Positions 17,932-30,971 of a stretch of DNA of 64,000 nucleotides are shown piece after piece. Both the position numbers and the translations under genes were made by a program. Origin of the DNA: Caulobacteraceae bacterium (GTDB lineage Bacteria > Pseudomonadota > Alphaproteobacteria > Caulobacterales > Caulobacteraceae); the NCBI GenBank assembly GCA_947475735.1, contig CANJLQ010000005.1:155038-219037 (forward strand). The letters run 5' to 3'. The notes under the pieces were generated by a model. That model searched no databases. It had not been told where the DNA came from and worked only from the letters and a program-made list of their open reading frames with translations. The stretch's first letter is position 1. Each line of letters starts with the position of its first letter.

Positions 17932-18692
17932 CAGTGCAGCCCTCCCTGAATGACCGTGGGCATGTCCTTCATGATCCCCAGCCGCTTGGCCACCTCGGTA
18001 TAGCTCTCGATGACGTTGCCCAGGTCGCGGCGGAAGCGGTCCTTGTCCATCTTCTCGCCGGTGGTCGAATCCCACAGCCGGCAGCTGTCGGGGCTGATCT
18101 CGTCGGCCAGGATGACGCGGCTGAAATCGTTTTCCCACACCCGGCCGAACTCGATCTTGAAGTCCACCAGGGTGATGCCCACCGCGCCGAACATGCCCGA
18201 CAGATAGTCGTTCACGCGCAGCGTCATGGCCAGGATGTCGTCGATCTCCTGGGTCGAAGCCCAGTTGAACGCCGTGATGTGCTCTTCCGTCACCATCGGG
18301 TCGTTCAGCTCGTCCTTCTTGTAGTAGAACTCGATGATCGAGCGGGGCAGGGGGGTGCCCTCTTCCTGGCCCAGGCGCGTGGCCAGTGAGCCGGCGACGA
18401 TGTTCCTGCAAACCACCTCCAGCGGAATGATCTCGACCTCGCGGATCAGCTGTTCGCGCAGGTTCAGCCGCTTGATGAAGTGGTTGGTCACGCCGATGCC
18501 GTTCAGGCGCGTCATGACGAACTCGCTGATCCGGTTGTTGATGACCCCCTTGCCCTCCAGCGTCGCCTTCTTCTGGGCGTTGAAGGCGGTGGCGTCGTCC
18601 TTGAAGTACTGGATCAGGGTGCCGGGCTCGGGTCCTTCGTAGAGGATCTTGGCCTTGCCCTCGTAGATCTTCTTGCGCTTGGTGTTCATCAT
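17931..18692 (-). CDS. purC: Phosphoribosylaminoimidazole-succinocarboxamide synthase PurC
   Basis: 253 aa from the first of two adjacent ATG codons (18692 or 18689). It condenses CAIR with aspartate using ATP (step 7/8 of purine synthesis). SAICAR synthetase motifs are clear: [40 protein letters not shown] and [15 protein letters not shown]. It is the first gene of a purC-purS transcript. The frame is open about 300 bases further upstream, but that part does not look coding. Confidence 0.95.
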   Translation of the reverse strand: MMNTKRKKIYEGKAKILYEGPEPGTLIQYFKDDATAFNAQKKATLEGKGVINNRISEFVMTRLNGIGVTNHFIKRLNLREQLIREVEIIPLEVVCRNIVAGSLATRLGQEEGTPLPRSIIEFYYKKDELNDPMVTEEHITAFNWASTQEIDDILAMTLRVNDYLSGMFGAVGITLVDFKIEFGRVWENDFSRVILADEISPDSCRLWDSTTGEKMDKDRFRRDLGNVIESYTEVAKRLGIMKDMPTVIQGGLH

Positions 18693-19003
18693 GGCGGTCC
18701 CAGACGGGGCGGAATGGCGTGGCCGAAAACGAAAATAGCGCGGCCAGAAAGTCGTCTGGACGGCGCGATCCGGTCTCGAGCTGAGCGGGAGGTTTGTCGC
18801 GCTGGCCATAGCGGAATTCGCCCTGCGACACAAACGGCCTCGTTGCGGCGAGTGAGGGTCTGGCCTGCTCCTGCCCGGCGTCTTCTGTGCATGGCGAATG
18901 GGCTGCGAGCCGTTATCCATTGCCTTGGGTCCGGCGGCGGATATAGACCCACCCGTCGGTCGGCCCTCGTCTGGTGTCGGCCCACGGGAGCTACGATTCA
19001 CGC
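18693..19003. other. Intergenic region between divergent purC and zeta-type gene
   Basis: This 311-base stretch must hold the promoters of purC (leftward) and of the DUF1476 gene (rightward). A small dyad CCAGA-AAGTCG-TCTGG lies near its left part. I see no convincing gene; the open frames crossing it do not resemble any family. Confidence 0.5.
18920..18947 (+). promoter_or_regulatory. Candidate housekeeping promoter for DUF1476 gene
   Basis: TTGCCT at 18920-18925 and TATAGA at 18942-18947 are spaced by 16 bases, each matching 4 of 6 consensus positions. It would give a leader of about 50 bases before the ATG at 19004. Sequence inspection only. Confidence 0.35.
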
Positions 19004-19327
19004 ATGACGACCTTCAACGACCGGGAAAAGGGCTTCGAGTCGAAGTTCGCGCTCGATCAGGAGCAGGAGTTCAAGGCCATGGCCCGGCGCAACAAGCTGC
19101 TGGGCCTCTGGGCGGCAGAGAAGATGGGGCTCAGCCCGGAATCCGGCGAAGACTACGCCAAGGCCGTGGTGCGCGCCGACTTCGAACAGCCCGGCGAGGA
19201 AGACGTGTTCCGCAAGATCGCCGGAGACTTCAAGGCGTCCAGCCTGAACGTGTCCGAGGGCGAGATCCGCTCCAAGATGGACGAGTTCGCTTCGGTCGCG
19301 CGCGATCAGGTTCGCGCCGGGGAATAA
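19004..19327 (+). CDS. DUF1476 protein, F1-ATPase zeta-type inhibitor
   Basis: 107 aa. [43 protein letters not shown] matches, in pieces, the DUF1476 family, shown in Paracoccus to be the zeta subunit that inhibits ATP hydrolysis by the F1FO ATP synthase. The family is specific to alphaproteobacteria, which supports the taxonomic call. It stands alone on the plus strand and is followed by a stem-loop terminator at 19351-19380. Confidence 0.85.
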   Translation: MTTFNDREKGFESKFALDQEQEFKAMARRNKLLGLWAAEKMGLSPESGEDYAKAVVRADFEQPGEEDVFRKIAGDFKASSLNVSEGEIRSKMDEFASVARDQVRAGE

Positions 19328-19350
19328 TCGCCGCATACCGGGCAAGGAAA

Positions 19351-19380
19351 AAGGGCCGCAGCGGGGGATCTGCGGCCCTT
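19351..19380. terminator. Bidirectional stem-loop terminator
   Basis: A perfect 10-bp stem, AAGGGCCGCA / TGCGGCCCTT, with a 10-base loop lies between the convergent DUF1476 and fasciclin genes. It is flanked by A-rich sequence on the left, giving a short T-run for leftward transcripts, so it may serve both strands. Confidence 0.7.
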
Positions 19381-19474
19381 CCTGTGTCGGGGGGCTGGGG
19401 GGAAGGCCTGACCCGACGATGTGCGTCTCGCGCCTCATTGAAATGCGGCGCGAGACGTTTGGTTCACCGGAAAA

Positions 19475-20092
19475 TCAGCCCGGCATCACGACGGTGTCGA
19501 TGACGTGCACCACGCCGTTCGATTGCAGCACATCGGCCTGGGTGACGGTCGAGGTGCCGCCGGCGGCGTCACGCAGGGTGACCGAGCCGTCCGCGTTCGG
19601 CGTGACCGTCAGGGTGCCGCCCTGAACCGTCGTCAGGGTGGCGCTGCCACCGCCCGCCTGAGCCTGGCTGGCCAGGTCGGCTGCGGTCAGGCGACCGGGC
19701 ACGACGTGGTAAGTCAGGATCTTGGTCAGGTCTGCCTTGCCGGCCGGGGCCAGCAGGGCTTCACGCGTGGCGGCCGGGATCTTTTCGAAGGCGGCGTTGT
19801 CCGGCGCGAACACCGTGAACGGGCCCGGGCCCGACAGGGTCTCGGCCAGCTCAGCGGCCTGGACCGCGCTGACCAGGGTGGTGAGGTTTGACGCCTTGGC
19901 GGCGTTGGCGACGATGGTCTCGTTCGGGCTCATGGGCGCACCGCCGACCACAGGATCGGTCGAGGCGGTCGCGGCCGCGTCCGTGGCGGTCGCATCGGCG
20001 GCCGGGGCTTCCGTTTCGGCACCGCTGTTGCAGGCGGCGAGGCCGAGGATCGCGGCAGAGGCGACGGAAAGGGTGAGGAGGCGGGTGTTCAT
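19475..20092 (-). CDS. Fasciclin-domain lipoprotein
   Basis: 205 aa. The N-terminus is a lipoprotein signal with lipobox ILGLAAC near residues 15-21, then an Ala/Thr-rich linker. A single FAS1 (fasciclin, BIgH3) domain fills the rest: FTVFAPDNAAFEKIPA, ILTYHVVPGRLTAADL and NGVVHVIDTVVMPG. FAS1 proteins are extracytoplasmic and often adhesive. An AGGAGA seven bases upstream supports the ATG at 20092; the upstream extension of the frame is not coding-like. Confidence 0.9.
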   Translation of the reverse strand: MNTRLLTLSVASAAILGLAACNSGAETEAPAADATATDAAATASTDPVVGGAPMSPNETIVANAAKASNLTTLVSAVQAAELAETLSGPGPFTVFAPDNAAFEKIPAATREALLAPAGKADLTKILTYHVVPGRLTAADLASQAQAGGGSATLTTVQGGTLTVTPNADGSVTLRDAAGGTSTVTQADVLQSNGVVHVIDTVVMPG

Positions 20093-20219
20093 GGCATCTT
20101 CTCCTGAGTGCGCGCGCCCGGCATCGGACGATGCGGGCGGCGTCGGGAGCAAAGACGGTTGAGCATCACAAAGGATGCGTCCGCGATCACGTTTTACGGC
20201 GCGACAGGGCGACGCAGGG

Positions 20220-20582
20220 TCAATCCTGGGGTGCGACGTTCCGAGGTGTGACGGTCCAGATATTGCGGTTGAGACCGAAGGTGACTGCCCGGTCGATCGC
20301 CGGCGATCCGTCCGCATTCGTCACCGTCACCGTTCCGGCGATGCAGTTGAACACGGGAGACAGCCGAAGGACGCGAGGATCCTGAGTGGTCGCTTGACAC
20401 TGCTCCAGGGTTCCGTCCGCTCCGATGACGCAGTTCAGCCGCAGGTTCCGAAAGCCGACCCGGCTGCCAAGGCACTGGCCGGCAGCGTAGCGGTCCATGC
20501 TGGAGGTGAGCGGAGCAGGCTCGCCGGTGTCGGGCTGACTGCCCATCACGAACGCATAAGCCAGCAAGAAGGAAATCAGCAT
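20220..20582 (-). CDS. Small exported hypothetical protein downstream of purB
   Basis: 120 aa. It starts MLISFLLAYAFVMGSQ, a likely short signal peptide, and has cysteines at YAAGQCLG, LRLNCVIGADGTLEQC and VFNCIAG. The NCVIGADGTLEQC stretch is reminiscent of the TonB C-terminal-like fold, but I cannot assign it. A GGAG about 8 bases upstream supports the ATG. It starts only 4 bases after purB ends, so it is probably co-transcribed with it. Confidence 0.55.
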   Translation of the reverse strand: MLISFLLAYAFVMGSQPDTGEPAPLTSSMDRYAAGQCLGSRVGFRNLRLNCVIGADGTLEQCQATTQDPRVLRLSPVFNCIAGTVTVTNADGSPAIDRAVTFGLNRNIWTVTPRNVAPQD

Positions 20583-20586
20583 TTGC

Positions 20587-21885
<1,299 letters not shown>

Positions 21886-21955
21886 GGGCCGGGGTAAAGG
21901 CTTTGCGAGCCGCCTGTGTCAAGGAAGGTCGGCGGAACAGGGGAAGACCGAAGCC

Positions 21956-22627
21956 ATGGAATTGATCGTCGGCAACATCGCCTTTTCGACGTGGTCGCTC
22001 AGGCCCTGGCTGGTCCTGAAGCGCTGCGGAGCGGACTTCGTCCTGACCGAGATCCCACTGTACGGCGACGGCTGGAAGGAACGGCTCGCCGAGGTTTCTC
22101 CGTCCGGAAAGGTGCCCCTGCTCAAGGTGGACGGCGAGACGATCTGGGATTCGCTGGCCATCTCGGTCTGGGCGTCGGAGCGGTATCCGGAGGCCAAGCT
22201 GTGGCCGGCCGATCCGGCCGCACGCTGGCTGGCGCGGTCGGTGATGTGCGAGATGCATTCCGGTTTCGGGGCGCTGCGGACCGAGTGCGGCATGGGACCG
22301 GACGCGAACGGCGTCATCCACACCATGGTCGGAGAAGACCGCGCCGATCCGCCGACCAGCGAGGCGGTGGCCGCCGATGTCCGCCGCCTGGTCGAGATCA
22401 TGGTCAGCATGCGTGGCCGGTTCGGCACCGGCGGCCCCTGGCTGTTCGGCCAATGGTCGATGGCCGACGCCTTTCTGACGCCCGTCGCCTGTCGGTTCCG
22501 GCACTACCAGATCGACCTGGCCGCGCACGGCGACACGGACGGCGTCGCGGCCGCCTATGTGGCCACCTTGCTACGACAGCCAGATTTCCTGGAATGGACG
22601 GAACAGGCCGTCACAAAGGCCCGTTAG
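21956..22627 (+). CDS. Glutathione S-transferase family protein
   Basis: 223 aa. A thioredoxin-like N-terminal domain (MELIVGNIAFSTWSLRPWL, then PSGKVPLLKVDG with the cis-Pro, and ETIWDSLAI with the Glu/Ser glutathione contact) is followed by an all-helical C-terminal domain (WLFGQWSMADAFLTPVACR). This resembles the zeta/YfcF-type GSTs. The substrate is unknown. The ATG at 21956 follows purB divergently. Confidence 0.85.
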   Translation: MELIVGNIAFSTWSLRPWLVLKRCGADFVLTEIPLYGDGWKERLAEVSPSGKVPLLKVDGETIWDSLAISVWASERYPEAKLWPADPAARWLARSVMCEMHSGFGALRTECGMGPDANGVIHTMVGEDRADPPTSEAVAADVRRLVEIMVSMRGRFGTGGPWLFGQWSMADAFLTPVACRFRHYQIDLAAHGDTDGVAAAYVATLLRQPDFLEWTEQAVTKAR

Positions 22628-22711
22628 GCACGGCGAACGCGTCGTTAAGGGCGACCGCGAACCCGGGCTTAAGGGATCGCTGTTATCCGTCGGGCGTCAC
22701 CGAGAGCCGCC

Positions 22712-22828
22712 ATGTCCGACCGCACGCCAGATACCGAAAAGGCCGCCCGCCCGTCGCTGATGAGCTATGGCCTGTTCATCCTGGTCGGCTGCAGCCTGTG
22801 CGCCTCCCTGGTCGGCAGCCTGTTCTAG
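22712..22828 (+). CDS. 38-aa single-helix membrane protein
   Basis: A small open frame too short for routine calling. It has a charged N-terminus (MSDRTPDTEKAARPS) followed by one hydrophobic helix with two cysteines ([17 protein letters not shown]). A GAGAG six bases upstream could serve as ribosome-binding site. Its stop overlaps the 3' end of the lytic transglycosylase gene by 4 bases on the opposite strand. No homologue is known to me. Confidence 0.4.
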   Translation: MSDRTPDTEKAARPSLMSYGLFILVGCSLCASLVGSLF

Positions 22829-24639
22829 CGGGTTCCGACGACTGGCGTCGCCGCCATCTGGGTCGGCTGCGGCACGACCTCGCCTGGGGGCGGCGCCACA
22901 TAGTCCAGCGCGATCGGCACCAGGGGCTGGCCCGCGACCACGGCATCCAGGGTGTGCACCGGACGGCCGGCCATCCGCTGATAGATCCAGTAGGCCGCCA
23001 CGACCTTTTCGACATATTCCCGCGCCTGCGGCACGTCGATCGTCTCGATCAGCAGCAGCGGATCGGGATTGGGACCGAGTCTGCGAAGGGCGTTCAACAT
23101 CGGCCCCGGCCCTGCGTTATAGCTCGCCACGGCGCGCAGAAGGTCGCCCTGGAACTCGGGCCGCGCCAGCATTCGGTTCACATAGGTCTGGCCCAGGCGC
23201 ACGTTGGTCGCGGGCTGGAACAGGCGCTGCGGCTCGGCCACGAAGCCCCGGTCGCCGGTCATCTCGGCCGCCGTCGTCGGCATAACCTGCATCAGGCCGT
23301 AGGCCCCGACCGGCGAGCGGGCCTCGGCGTTGAAGGCGCTTTCCTTCCTGGCGATGGCGTAAACGAGCGAGCGCTCCAGCGTCCAGCCGCCCTCGGGCAC
23401 GATATCGGGTTGCGGATAGTCGGCCGCGTCGATCCGCATCGCGTCGGATCCGTTCGATCCACCCAGCCGTGGCCCCAGGACGCGGGCGAGGCCCGTCCAG
23501 AGCCGTCGCGTCTGATCTCCCGCCGTGCGCAAGCCGTTGCGCAGTTCGTCGCGGGCATCCGCCCGACGTCCGACCTCGAACAGGGCCACCGTCCGGCGCG
23601 CGCGACCGTCGCTGCGCAGGAACTCGTCCATCTCGCGCTGGTTGACGCCGACCGGCTCGTCGTTCAGCGACGCCGGCTGGACGACCGCGTCGTATGGCGT
23701 CGGCCCGACATTGATGATCACCGGCTCCTGACCCAGCTGGCGCAGCGCGATCTGGCCATAGAAGGTCGCTGGCCAGCGCGCCGATAGCCGCAGGAACTCC
23801 TGGATCCGGTCCTGGCGGCCCGTCTGCCCTGCCGCGCGCGCCGCCCAGACGCCCGCGCCGGAGCGGGTCCAGCCGTCCTCGGTCGGATCGACCGCGACCC
23901 GCTCGAAGGCCTGAAAAGCGCGGGAATAGTCGGCCATGCGCCAGGCGGCGAGGCCGACCGTCCACCAGTCGCCGATCTGTTCGCCCAGCGCGACGGCGGT
24001 CGGCAGGTCGTCGCGGTTCAGGGCGACGCGCGCCGCCCGCGCCGGATCGGCTTCGGCATTGCCGCCGCCGGCCGCCACGGCGTCCCAGGTGCGCGAGAAG
24101 AAGGCGCCGGTCGGCCGACGCGGCTCCGGCGCCCCGTCGGGCCGGCGGCGCATGGCCAGGCCGTAGGCGCGCTGGGCGGTCGGCAGGTCGGCGTATTCCT
24201 CGAGCCAGGCCGCCAGTTCCTCGAAGGTCGCGGTATGGTCGGCGTGGAACAGCCGCTCGAACTCGACCTGACCCAGCAGCACCCTGTCACCGGCCTGACG
24301 GGCCGAGTTGCGAGCGGTTTCCAGATCGCCGCGCCGCAACGCGTCGAAGGCGGTGGTGTAGCTGAGGCGGTCCTGGTCCGACAGGGCCGTCGGGGTGATC
24401 CGGCCGCCGCGCTGATCGTCCTCGCCGTCTAGGGCGACGACTGTCTCATAGGGAACCGGAGCGGCCCAGGCCGGCGCGGCGAGGGCCGGGATCGTCAAGG
24501 TCGACAGGCTCAGCGCCGCAATGGCGATCGTCGGCGCGGCCAGCGCGCGTCGGCGGAAATCGTGCAAGGCGGCGGCCCCCCGTGATGCGCGCTCCGGTCT
24601 CGATCCGGGATCGGCGCGCGGTCTGCGTTCGGTCGTCAA
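22825..24639 (-). CDS. Soluble lytic murein transglycosylase (Slt-type)
   Basis: 604 aa. A signal-like Ala-rich segment near residues 30-60 is followed by helical superhelix repeats and a C-terminal SLT domain: [31 protein letters not shown] contains the catalytic Glu, and [11 protein letters not shown] the conserved C-terminal part. It cleaves peptidoglycan glycan strands with anhydro ring formation in the periplasm. The only start in frame at the N-terminus is TTG (24639), so the true start is uncertain; an internal TTG about 25 codons later is the other option. Confidence 0.85.
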   Translation of the reverse strand: MTTERRPRADPGSRPERASRGAAALHDFRRRALAAPTIAIAALSLSTLTIPALAAPAWAAPVPYETVVALDGEDDQRGGRITPTALSDQDRLSYTTAFDALRRGDLETARNSARQAGDRVLLGQVEFERLFHADHTATFEELAAWLEEYADLPTAQRAYGLAMRRRPDGAPEPRRPTGAFFSRTWDAVAAGGGNAEADPARAARVALNRDDLPTAVALGEQIGDWWTVGLAAWRMADYSRAFQAFERVAVDPTEDGWTRSGAGVWAARAAGQTGRQDRIQEFLRLSARWPATFYGQIALRQLGQEPVIINVGPTPYDAVVQPASLNDEPVGVNQREMDEFLRSDGRARRTVALFEVGRRADARDELRNGLRTAGDQTRRLWTGLARVLGPRLGGSNGSDAMRIDAADYPQPDIVPEGGWTLERSLVYAIARKESAFNAEARSPVGAYGLMQVMPTTAAEMTGDRGFVAEPQRLFQPATNVRLGQTYVNRMLARPEFQGDLLRAVASYNAGPGPMLNALRRLGPNPDPLLLIETIDVPQAREYVEKVVAAYWIYQRMAGRPVHTLDAVVAGQPLVPIALDYVAPPPGEVVPQPTQMAATPVVGTR

Positions 24640-24761
24640 GCACGGACTATGCCGGAATCCCGCCGATGCATCAATCGGTTCGCACCCCGACCCACGGTCT
24701 TGTCATCCGGTGCCGGGACACCGATCTGAACGCCGAGCCACCCCGCCAAGGAGCCCCTCCG

Positions 24762-25751
24762 ATGAAAACCCGTCGTCTCGGACCGAACGGTCCCGAAGTG
24801 TCCTCCCTCGGCCTCGGCTGCATGGGCATGAGCGCCTTCTATGGCGCGCCGTCGGACGAGGCGACCGCGACGGGCGTCCTGCACCGCGCGCTCGATCTGG
24901 GCGTCACCCTGTTCGACACCGCAGAGATGTATGGCCCCTATACCAACGAGGAACTGCTGGGCCGCGCCTTCGCCAGCAAGCGCGATCGCCTCTTTCTCGC
25001 GACCAAGTTCGGCATCGGCTACAATAAGGAGCGCACGGCCCTGGCGGTCGACGGATCGCCCGCCAATGTCCGCCGGGCCATCGAGGGCAGCCTGAAGCGG
25101 CTGAACACTGACCACGTCGATCTGTACTACCTGCACCGCGTCGATCCCGACACGCCGATCGAGGACACGGTGGGCGCGATGGCCGAACTGGTGACAGAGG
25201 GAAAGGTGCGGTTCCTGGGCCTGTCCGAGGCCGCGCCCGAGACGATCCGAAAGGCCCACGCCACCCATCCGATCACCGCGCTCCAGACCGAGTATTCCCT
25301 GTGGTCGCGCGAGCCGGAGGATCACCTGCTGGCGCTGTGCGCCGAACTCGGCATCGGCTTCGTGCCCTACAGTCCGCTGGGGCGCGGCTTCCTGTCCGGC
25401 GAGATCAAGTCGATCGACGATCTGGAGGAGGGCGACTTCCGACGGTCCAACCCGCGCTTCATGGGCGAGAACTTTCAGAGGAACATCGACCTGGTTCAGG
25501 CCGTGACGGCGATCGCGGCGGACAAGGGCGTGACGGCCGCCCAACTGGCCTTGGCCTGGGTGCTGGCCCAGGGCGACACTTTGGTCCCGATCCCCGGGAC
25601 GCGCCGGATCCGGACGCTGGAGGAGAATGTCGCGGCGGCGGACATCACCCTCATCGCGGACGACCTCGCCCGCATCGAGGCGGCCTTCCCCAAGGCGGCC
25701 GTGGTCGGCGATCGCTATGCCGCCGCGGGTCGGGCGGCGCTCAATCGATAA
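24762..25751 (+). CDS. Aldo/keto reductase
   Basis: 329 aa. The (beta/alpha)8 AKR fold is evident: [30 protein letters not shown] with catalytic Asp/Tyr, ATKFGIGY with Lys, and [10 protein letters not shown] with His, plus the C-terminal [20 protein letters not shown]-binding part. This resembles the YakC/AKR13 subgroup. It reduces aldehydes or ketones; the substrate is unknown. An AAGGAG about 9 bases upstream fixes the ATG. Confidence 0.9.
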   Translation: MKTRRLGPNGPEVSSLGLGCMGMSAFYGAPSDEATATGVLHRALDLGVTLFDTAEMYGPYTNEELLGRAFASKRDRLFLATKFGIGYNKERTALAVDGSPANVRRAIEGSLKRLNTDHVDLYYLHRVDPDTPIEDTVGAMAELVTEGKVRFLGLSEAAPETIRKAHATHPITALQTEYSLWSREPEDHLLALCAELGIGFVPYSPLGRGFLSGEIKSIDDLEEGDFRRSNPRFMGENFQRNIDLVQAVTAIAADKGVTAAQLALAWVLAQGDTLVPIPGTRRIRTLEENVAAADITLIADDLARIEAAFPKAAVVGDRYAAAGRAALNR

Positions 25752-25769
25752 CCGAGCCTTCGGCGGAGA

Positions 25770-28109
<2,340 letters not shown>

Positions 28110-28194
28110 TCAGGCCAGCCGCGCATGACGGCGAATTTAGCGGACGACCCGGCCACGCTCGCGCTATTCGGACAGGGAAAGCCAAGGAGCCCTC

Positions 28195-29160
28195 ATGTCC
28201 CGCACCCTCCGCGCCCTGTTCGCCGGCAGCGCCCTGATCGTCCTCGCGTCCTGCGCCGGCATGGAGGCGGCGACGCCCGTGACCGATGCCGCGGCGCCGG
28301 CCGCGAGCGCCGACTACACACAGCTGATCACCGATCTGCGCGTCCTCTCGGCCGACGACATGGAGGGCCGCGACACCGGCGCGCCGGGCGGCGAGCGGGC
28401 CCGCGCCTACATCGTCTCCCGGCTGGACGCCTTGGGCATCGCCGCGCCCCCGGTGGGCCGGCTTCAACCCTGGGAGATGCAGGGCCGCACGCGCGAAGGC
28501 CCCAAGACGTTCAACGGCACCAATGTCCTGGCGGTGATCCCCGGCACGCGGGTGACGGATCGCTACATCGTCATCACCGCCCATTACGACCACGTCGGCG
28601 TGAACGACGGCCAGGTCTTCAACGGGGCCGACGACAATGCCTCGGGCGTGGCCACGGCCCTGGAGATCGCCGCGCGCCTGAAGGCCGCGCCGCCCGAGCA
28701 TAGCGTCATCTTCGCTTTCCTGGACGGAGAGGAGCGGGGTCTGCTGGGCGCGCGCCATTTCGTCGAGGCCCCGCCGGTGCCGCTGACGTCCATCGCGCTG
28801 AACCTGAACTTCGACATGACGGCGCGGGCCGAGACCGACATGAAGCTGTGGGTCACGGGCACCTATCAAAACCCGACGCTTCGCCCGATCCTGGAGCCCC
28901 TCGCGCCGGAGGGCGGGGTTTCGCTGGCCTTCGGCAAGGACACGCCTCAGGACACCGGCGCGAACAACTGGGTCGAGGCCTCCGACCACGCCGCCTTCTA
29001 CCGGGCGGGCCTGCCGTTCCTGTACCTGGGCGTCGACTATCACCCCGACTATCACCGTCCGACCGACGACTTCGACAAGGTGAACCCGGTGCTGTTCGCC
29101 GCCGCGACCGAACTGGGCTGGCGCTCGTTCCAGGCGCTGGATCGGGCCCTAGATCGCTGA
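28195..29160 (+). CDS. M28 family metallopeptidase lipoprotein
   Basis: 321 aa. A lipobox LIVLASC lies near residues 14-20. The M28 aminopeptidase zinc site is visible: VITAHYDHVGV (His/Asp), NGADDNASGVA (Asp), FLDGEERGLLGARHF (Glu-Glu) and YHPDYHRPTDDFDKV (His). It is predicted to be anchored in the envelope and to release N-terminal residues from peptides. AAGGAG lies 7-8 bases before the ATG. Confidence 0.9.
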   Translation: MSRTLRALFAGSALIVLASCAGMEAATPVTDAAAPAASADYTQLITDLRVLSADDMEGRDTGAPGGERARAYIVSRLDALGIAAPPVGRLQPWEMQGRTREGPKTFNGTNVLAVIPGTRVTDRYIVITAHYDHVGVNDGQVFNGADDNASGVATALEIAARLKAAPPEHSVIFAFLDGEERGLLGARHFVEAPPVPLTSIALNLNFDMTARAETDMKLWVTGTYQNPTLRPILEPLAPEGGVSLAFGKDTPQDTGANNWVEASDHAAFYRAGLPFLYLGVDYHPDYHRPTDDFDKVNPVLFAAATELGWRSFQALDRALDR

Positions 29161-29241
29161 ACGCAGGCGATTTTCACTCGCAAAGATAAGGCTTGATCAC
29201 AGGTTCATGACGGCGCTTCGTGCGGGAAGCGGAGCCGTTTC

Positions 29242-29868
29242 ATGACCACAACGACCGATTCCTTCGATCTCCAGCGCATTCAAAAGATCCGAAAGATCTT
29301 TCTGGGTCTCTCGCTTCTGGTTATCCTGATCCTCTCGCTGTTCACCGCGACCTGGTGGGGTCACGGGGCGGTTCATCAGGGGGTGGAGGCGGCGGGCCTT
29401 GGGGCGATGGTGCTCAGCATCGTCGGGCGGGCCTGGTGCTCCCTCTACATCGGCGGGCGCAAGAAGGCCGAGGTCGTGTCGACCGGCCCCTATTCGATCA
29501 GTCGCAATCCGCTGTACGTCTTCAGCTATGTCGGGGCCTTCGGCATCGGGGCCCAGACCGGCAGCATGGTGATTGCCGCCCTGTTCGTGGTGGTCGCGGT
29601 CCTGGTGTTCCACGCCACGATCGCGCGCGAGGAGGCGTGGCTTTCCGCCGCCTTCGGCGATGCTTATGACAGCTACCGAGCGCAGATCCCGCGCTGTGGA
29701 CCGGATTTTTCCAAGTGGCGAGACGAGGACGAGCTCAAGATCCGGCCGCGGTTCTTCCTGACCACGCTGCGCGACGGCATGGTGTTCTTTCTGGCCATTC
29801 CCGTCTTCGAGGCCATGGAATGGGCGCAGGCGGCCGGTTGGGTTCCGGTGCTGTTGCGGCTGCCCTGA
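29242..29868 (+). CDS. Isoprenylcysteine carboxyl methyltransferase-like membrane protein
   Basis: 208 aa with five hydrophobic helices. The ICMT/PEMT-like core is seen as VVSTGPYSISRNPLYVFSYVG followed by IAREEAWLSAAFGDAYDSYR, the usual SAM-binding arrangement of this fold. Members methylate small hydrophobic or lipid substrates; the substrate here is unknown. The downstream lipoprotein gene starts within its 3' end, so the two are likely coupled. Confidence 0.85.
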   Translation: MTTTTDSFDLQRIQKIRKIFLGLSLLVILILSLFTATWWGHGAVHQGVEAAGLGAMVLSIVGRAWCSLYIGGRKKAEVVSTGPYSISRNPLYVFSYVGAFGIGAQTGSMVIAALFVVVAVLVFHATIAREEAWLSAAFGDAYDSYRAQIPRCGPDFSKWRDEDELKIRPRFFLTTLRDGMVFFLAIPVFEAMEWAQAAGWVPVLLRLP

Positions 29869-30413
29869 CGCCAAGCCCCCGACGGTGGGGCCGGCTGGCG
29901 GCGCTCGTGGTCGCCGCACTGGCTCTGGCGGGCTGCGACCTCTTGAACCCGCCGGCGAACGATCCGGCACCGACGAAAGAGGCTTCGGCCTCGGCCGCCG
30001 ACCCGAACTTCCGCCATAGCCAGACCGAAGACCTTTCGGGCTTTTACTTTCCGGCGGTTGAGGTGGGCGAGGGGGATGCGCGGCTGCTGCTGGTCTTCAT
30101 CGGCCAGACCGCAGACTTCGAGGCCTGGGAAAAGGGGGAGCGCGCCGGGGGGCTCGCTCCGGTCATGCTGGAGTTCGCGGGCGGAGAGCGCGTTCTGCCC
30201 GATCGCTATACCGTCAGCGACGACCGCGTGCGCTTCTCGGGAACCAGTGAGGCCCTCGGTCGAGTGACGCTGGAGGCGCGGTTGGATGCCGGCTCGTTGG
30301 CCCTGGCCAAGCGCAACCTCGGGCCTGACAGAGAGCCCGCCCTGGAAGGCAGCGTGACTGTCGGGGGTCGTAGCTACAGCGGCGTGAAGTTCGCCTGGTC
30401 GCTGGGCGGTTGA
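29820..30413 (+). CDS. Hypothetical lipoprotein
   Basis: About 197 aa from the ATG at 29820, with a lipobox LALAGC that makes it a lipoprotein with a roughly 150-residue mature domain (ending FAWSLGG). No family is recognised; the mature part is beta-rich. The start is uncertain: ATG at 29820 overlaps the preceding gene by 49 bases, while TTG at 29838 gives a more usual signal length. It is probably translated by coupling to the upstream methyltransferase. Confidence 0.6.
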   Translation: MGAGGRLGSGAVAAALTPSPRRWGRLAALVVAALALAGCDLLNPPANDPAPTKEASASAADPNFRHSQTEDLSGFYFPAVEVGEGDARLLLVFIGQTADFEAWEKGERAGGLAPVMLEFAGGERVLPDRYTVSDDRVRFSGTSEALGRVTLEARLDAGSLALAKRNLGPDREPALEGSVTVGGRSYSGVKFAWSLGG

Positions 30414-30420
30414 AACGAAA

Positions 30421-30445
30421 AGAGGCGACCCGTGGAGCCGCCTCT
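30421..30445. terminator. Stem-loop terminator between convergent genes
   Basis: A 7-bp stem AGAGGCG / CGCCTCT with an 11-base loop lies between the lipoprotein gene and the cyclophilin gene. On the minus strand it is followed by TTTTCG, so it looks like a rho-independent terminator for the cyclophilin transcript and may also act on the plus strand. Confidence 0.6.
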
Positions 30446-30453
30446 CTCATCGC

Positions 30454-30903
30454 TTAGTTGACCGTCGCCTTGACGATCTTGCCGGGGGTCCGGGGCGGCT
30501 CGCCCTTTGGCAGGGCGTCGACGTGGTCCATGCCTTCGATCACCTCGCCCCACACCGTGTACTGGCGGTCCAGGAAGGTCGCGTCGTCCAGGCAGATGAA
30601 GAACTGGCTGTTGGCGCTGTTCGGATCGCTGGTGCGGGCCATCGAGCAGACGCCGCGCACATGCGGCTCGCTCGAGAACTCCGCCTTGAGGTTCGGCTTC
30701 TTGGAGCCCGAGGTGCCGGTGCCGGTCGGATCGCCGCCCTGAGCCATGAAGCCCGAGATCACGCGGTGGAACACCACGCCGTCGTAGAAGCCCTCGCTCG
30801 CCAGCTCGGTGATGCGGGCGACGTGGCCGGGCGCCAGGTCGGGCCTCAGCTTGATGACGACGTCTCCGGTGTCGAGTGTCAGGGTCAGGGTCTGGTCGGC
30901 CAT
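30454..30903 (-). CDS. Peptidylprolyl isomerase (cyclophilin type)
   Basis: 149 aa, a minimal cytoplasmic cyclophilin without a signal peptide. Active-site motifs are clear: VVFHRVISGFMAQGGDPTGTG, SMARTSDPNSANSQFFICL and YTVWGEVIEGMDHVD. It catalyses cis/trans isomerisation of prolyl bonds during protein folding, like E. coli PpiB. It is transcribed divergently from rlmE, about 70 bases apart. Confidence 0.93.
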   Translation of the reverse strand: MADQTLTLTLDTGDVVIKLRPDLAPGHVARITELASEGFYDGVVFHRVISGFMAQGGDPTGTGTSGSKKPNLKAEFSSEPHVRGVCSMARTSDPNSANSQFFICLDDATFLDRQYTVWGEVIEGMDHVDALPKGEPPRTPGKIVKATVN

Positions 30904-30971
30904 CGGGCGCTCCGTCTTGATGATTTGGCGGGGTCATAGCCGCATCGGGCCACGGGCGCTATGTGGGGGCG

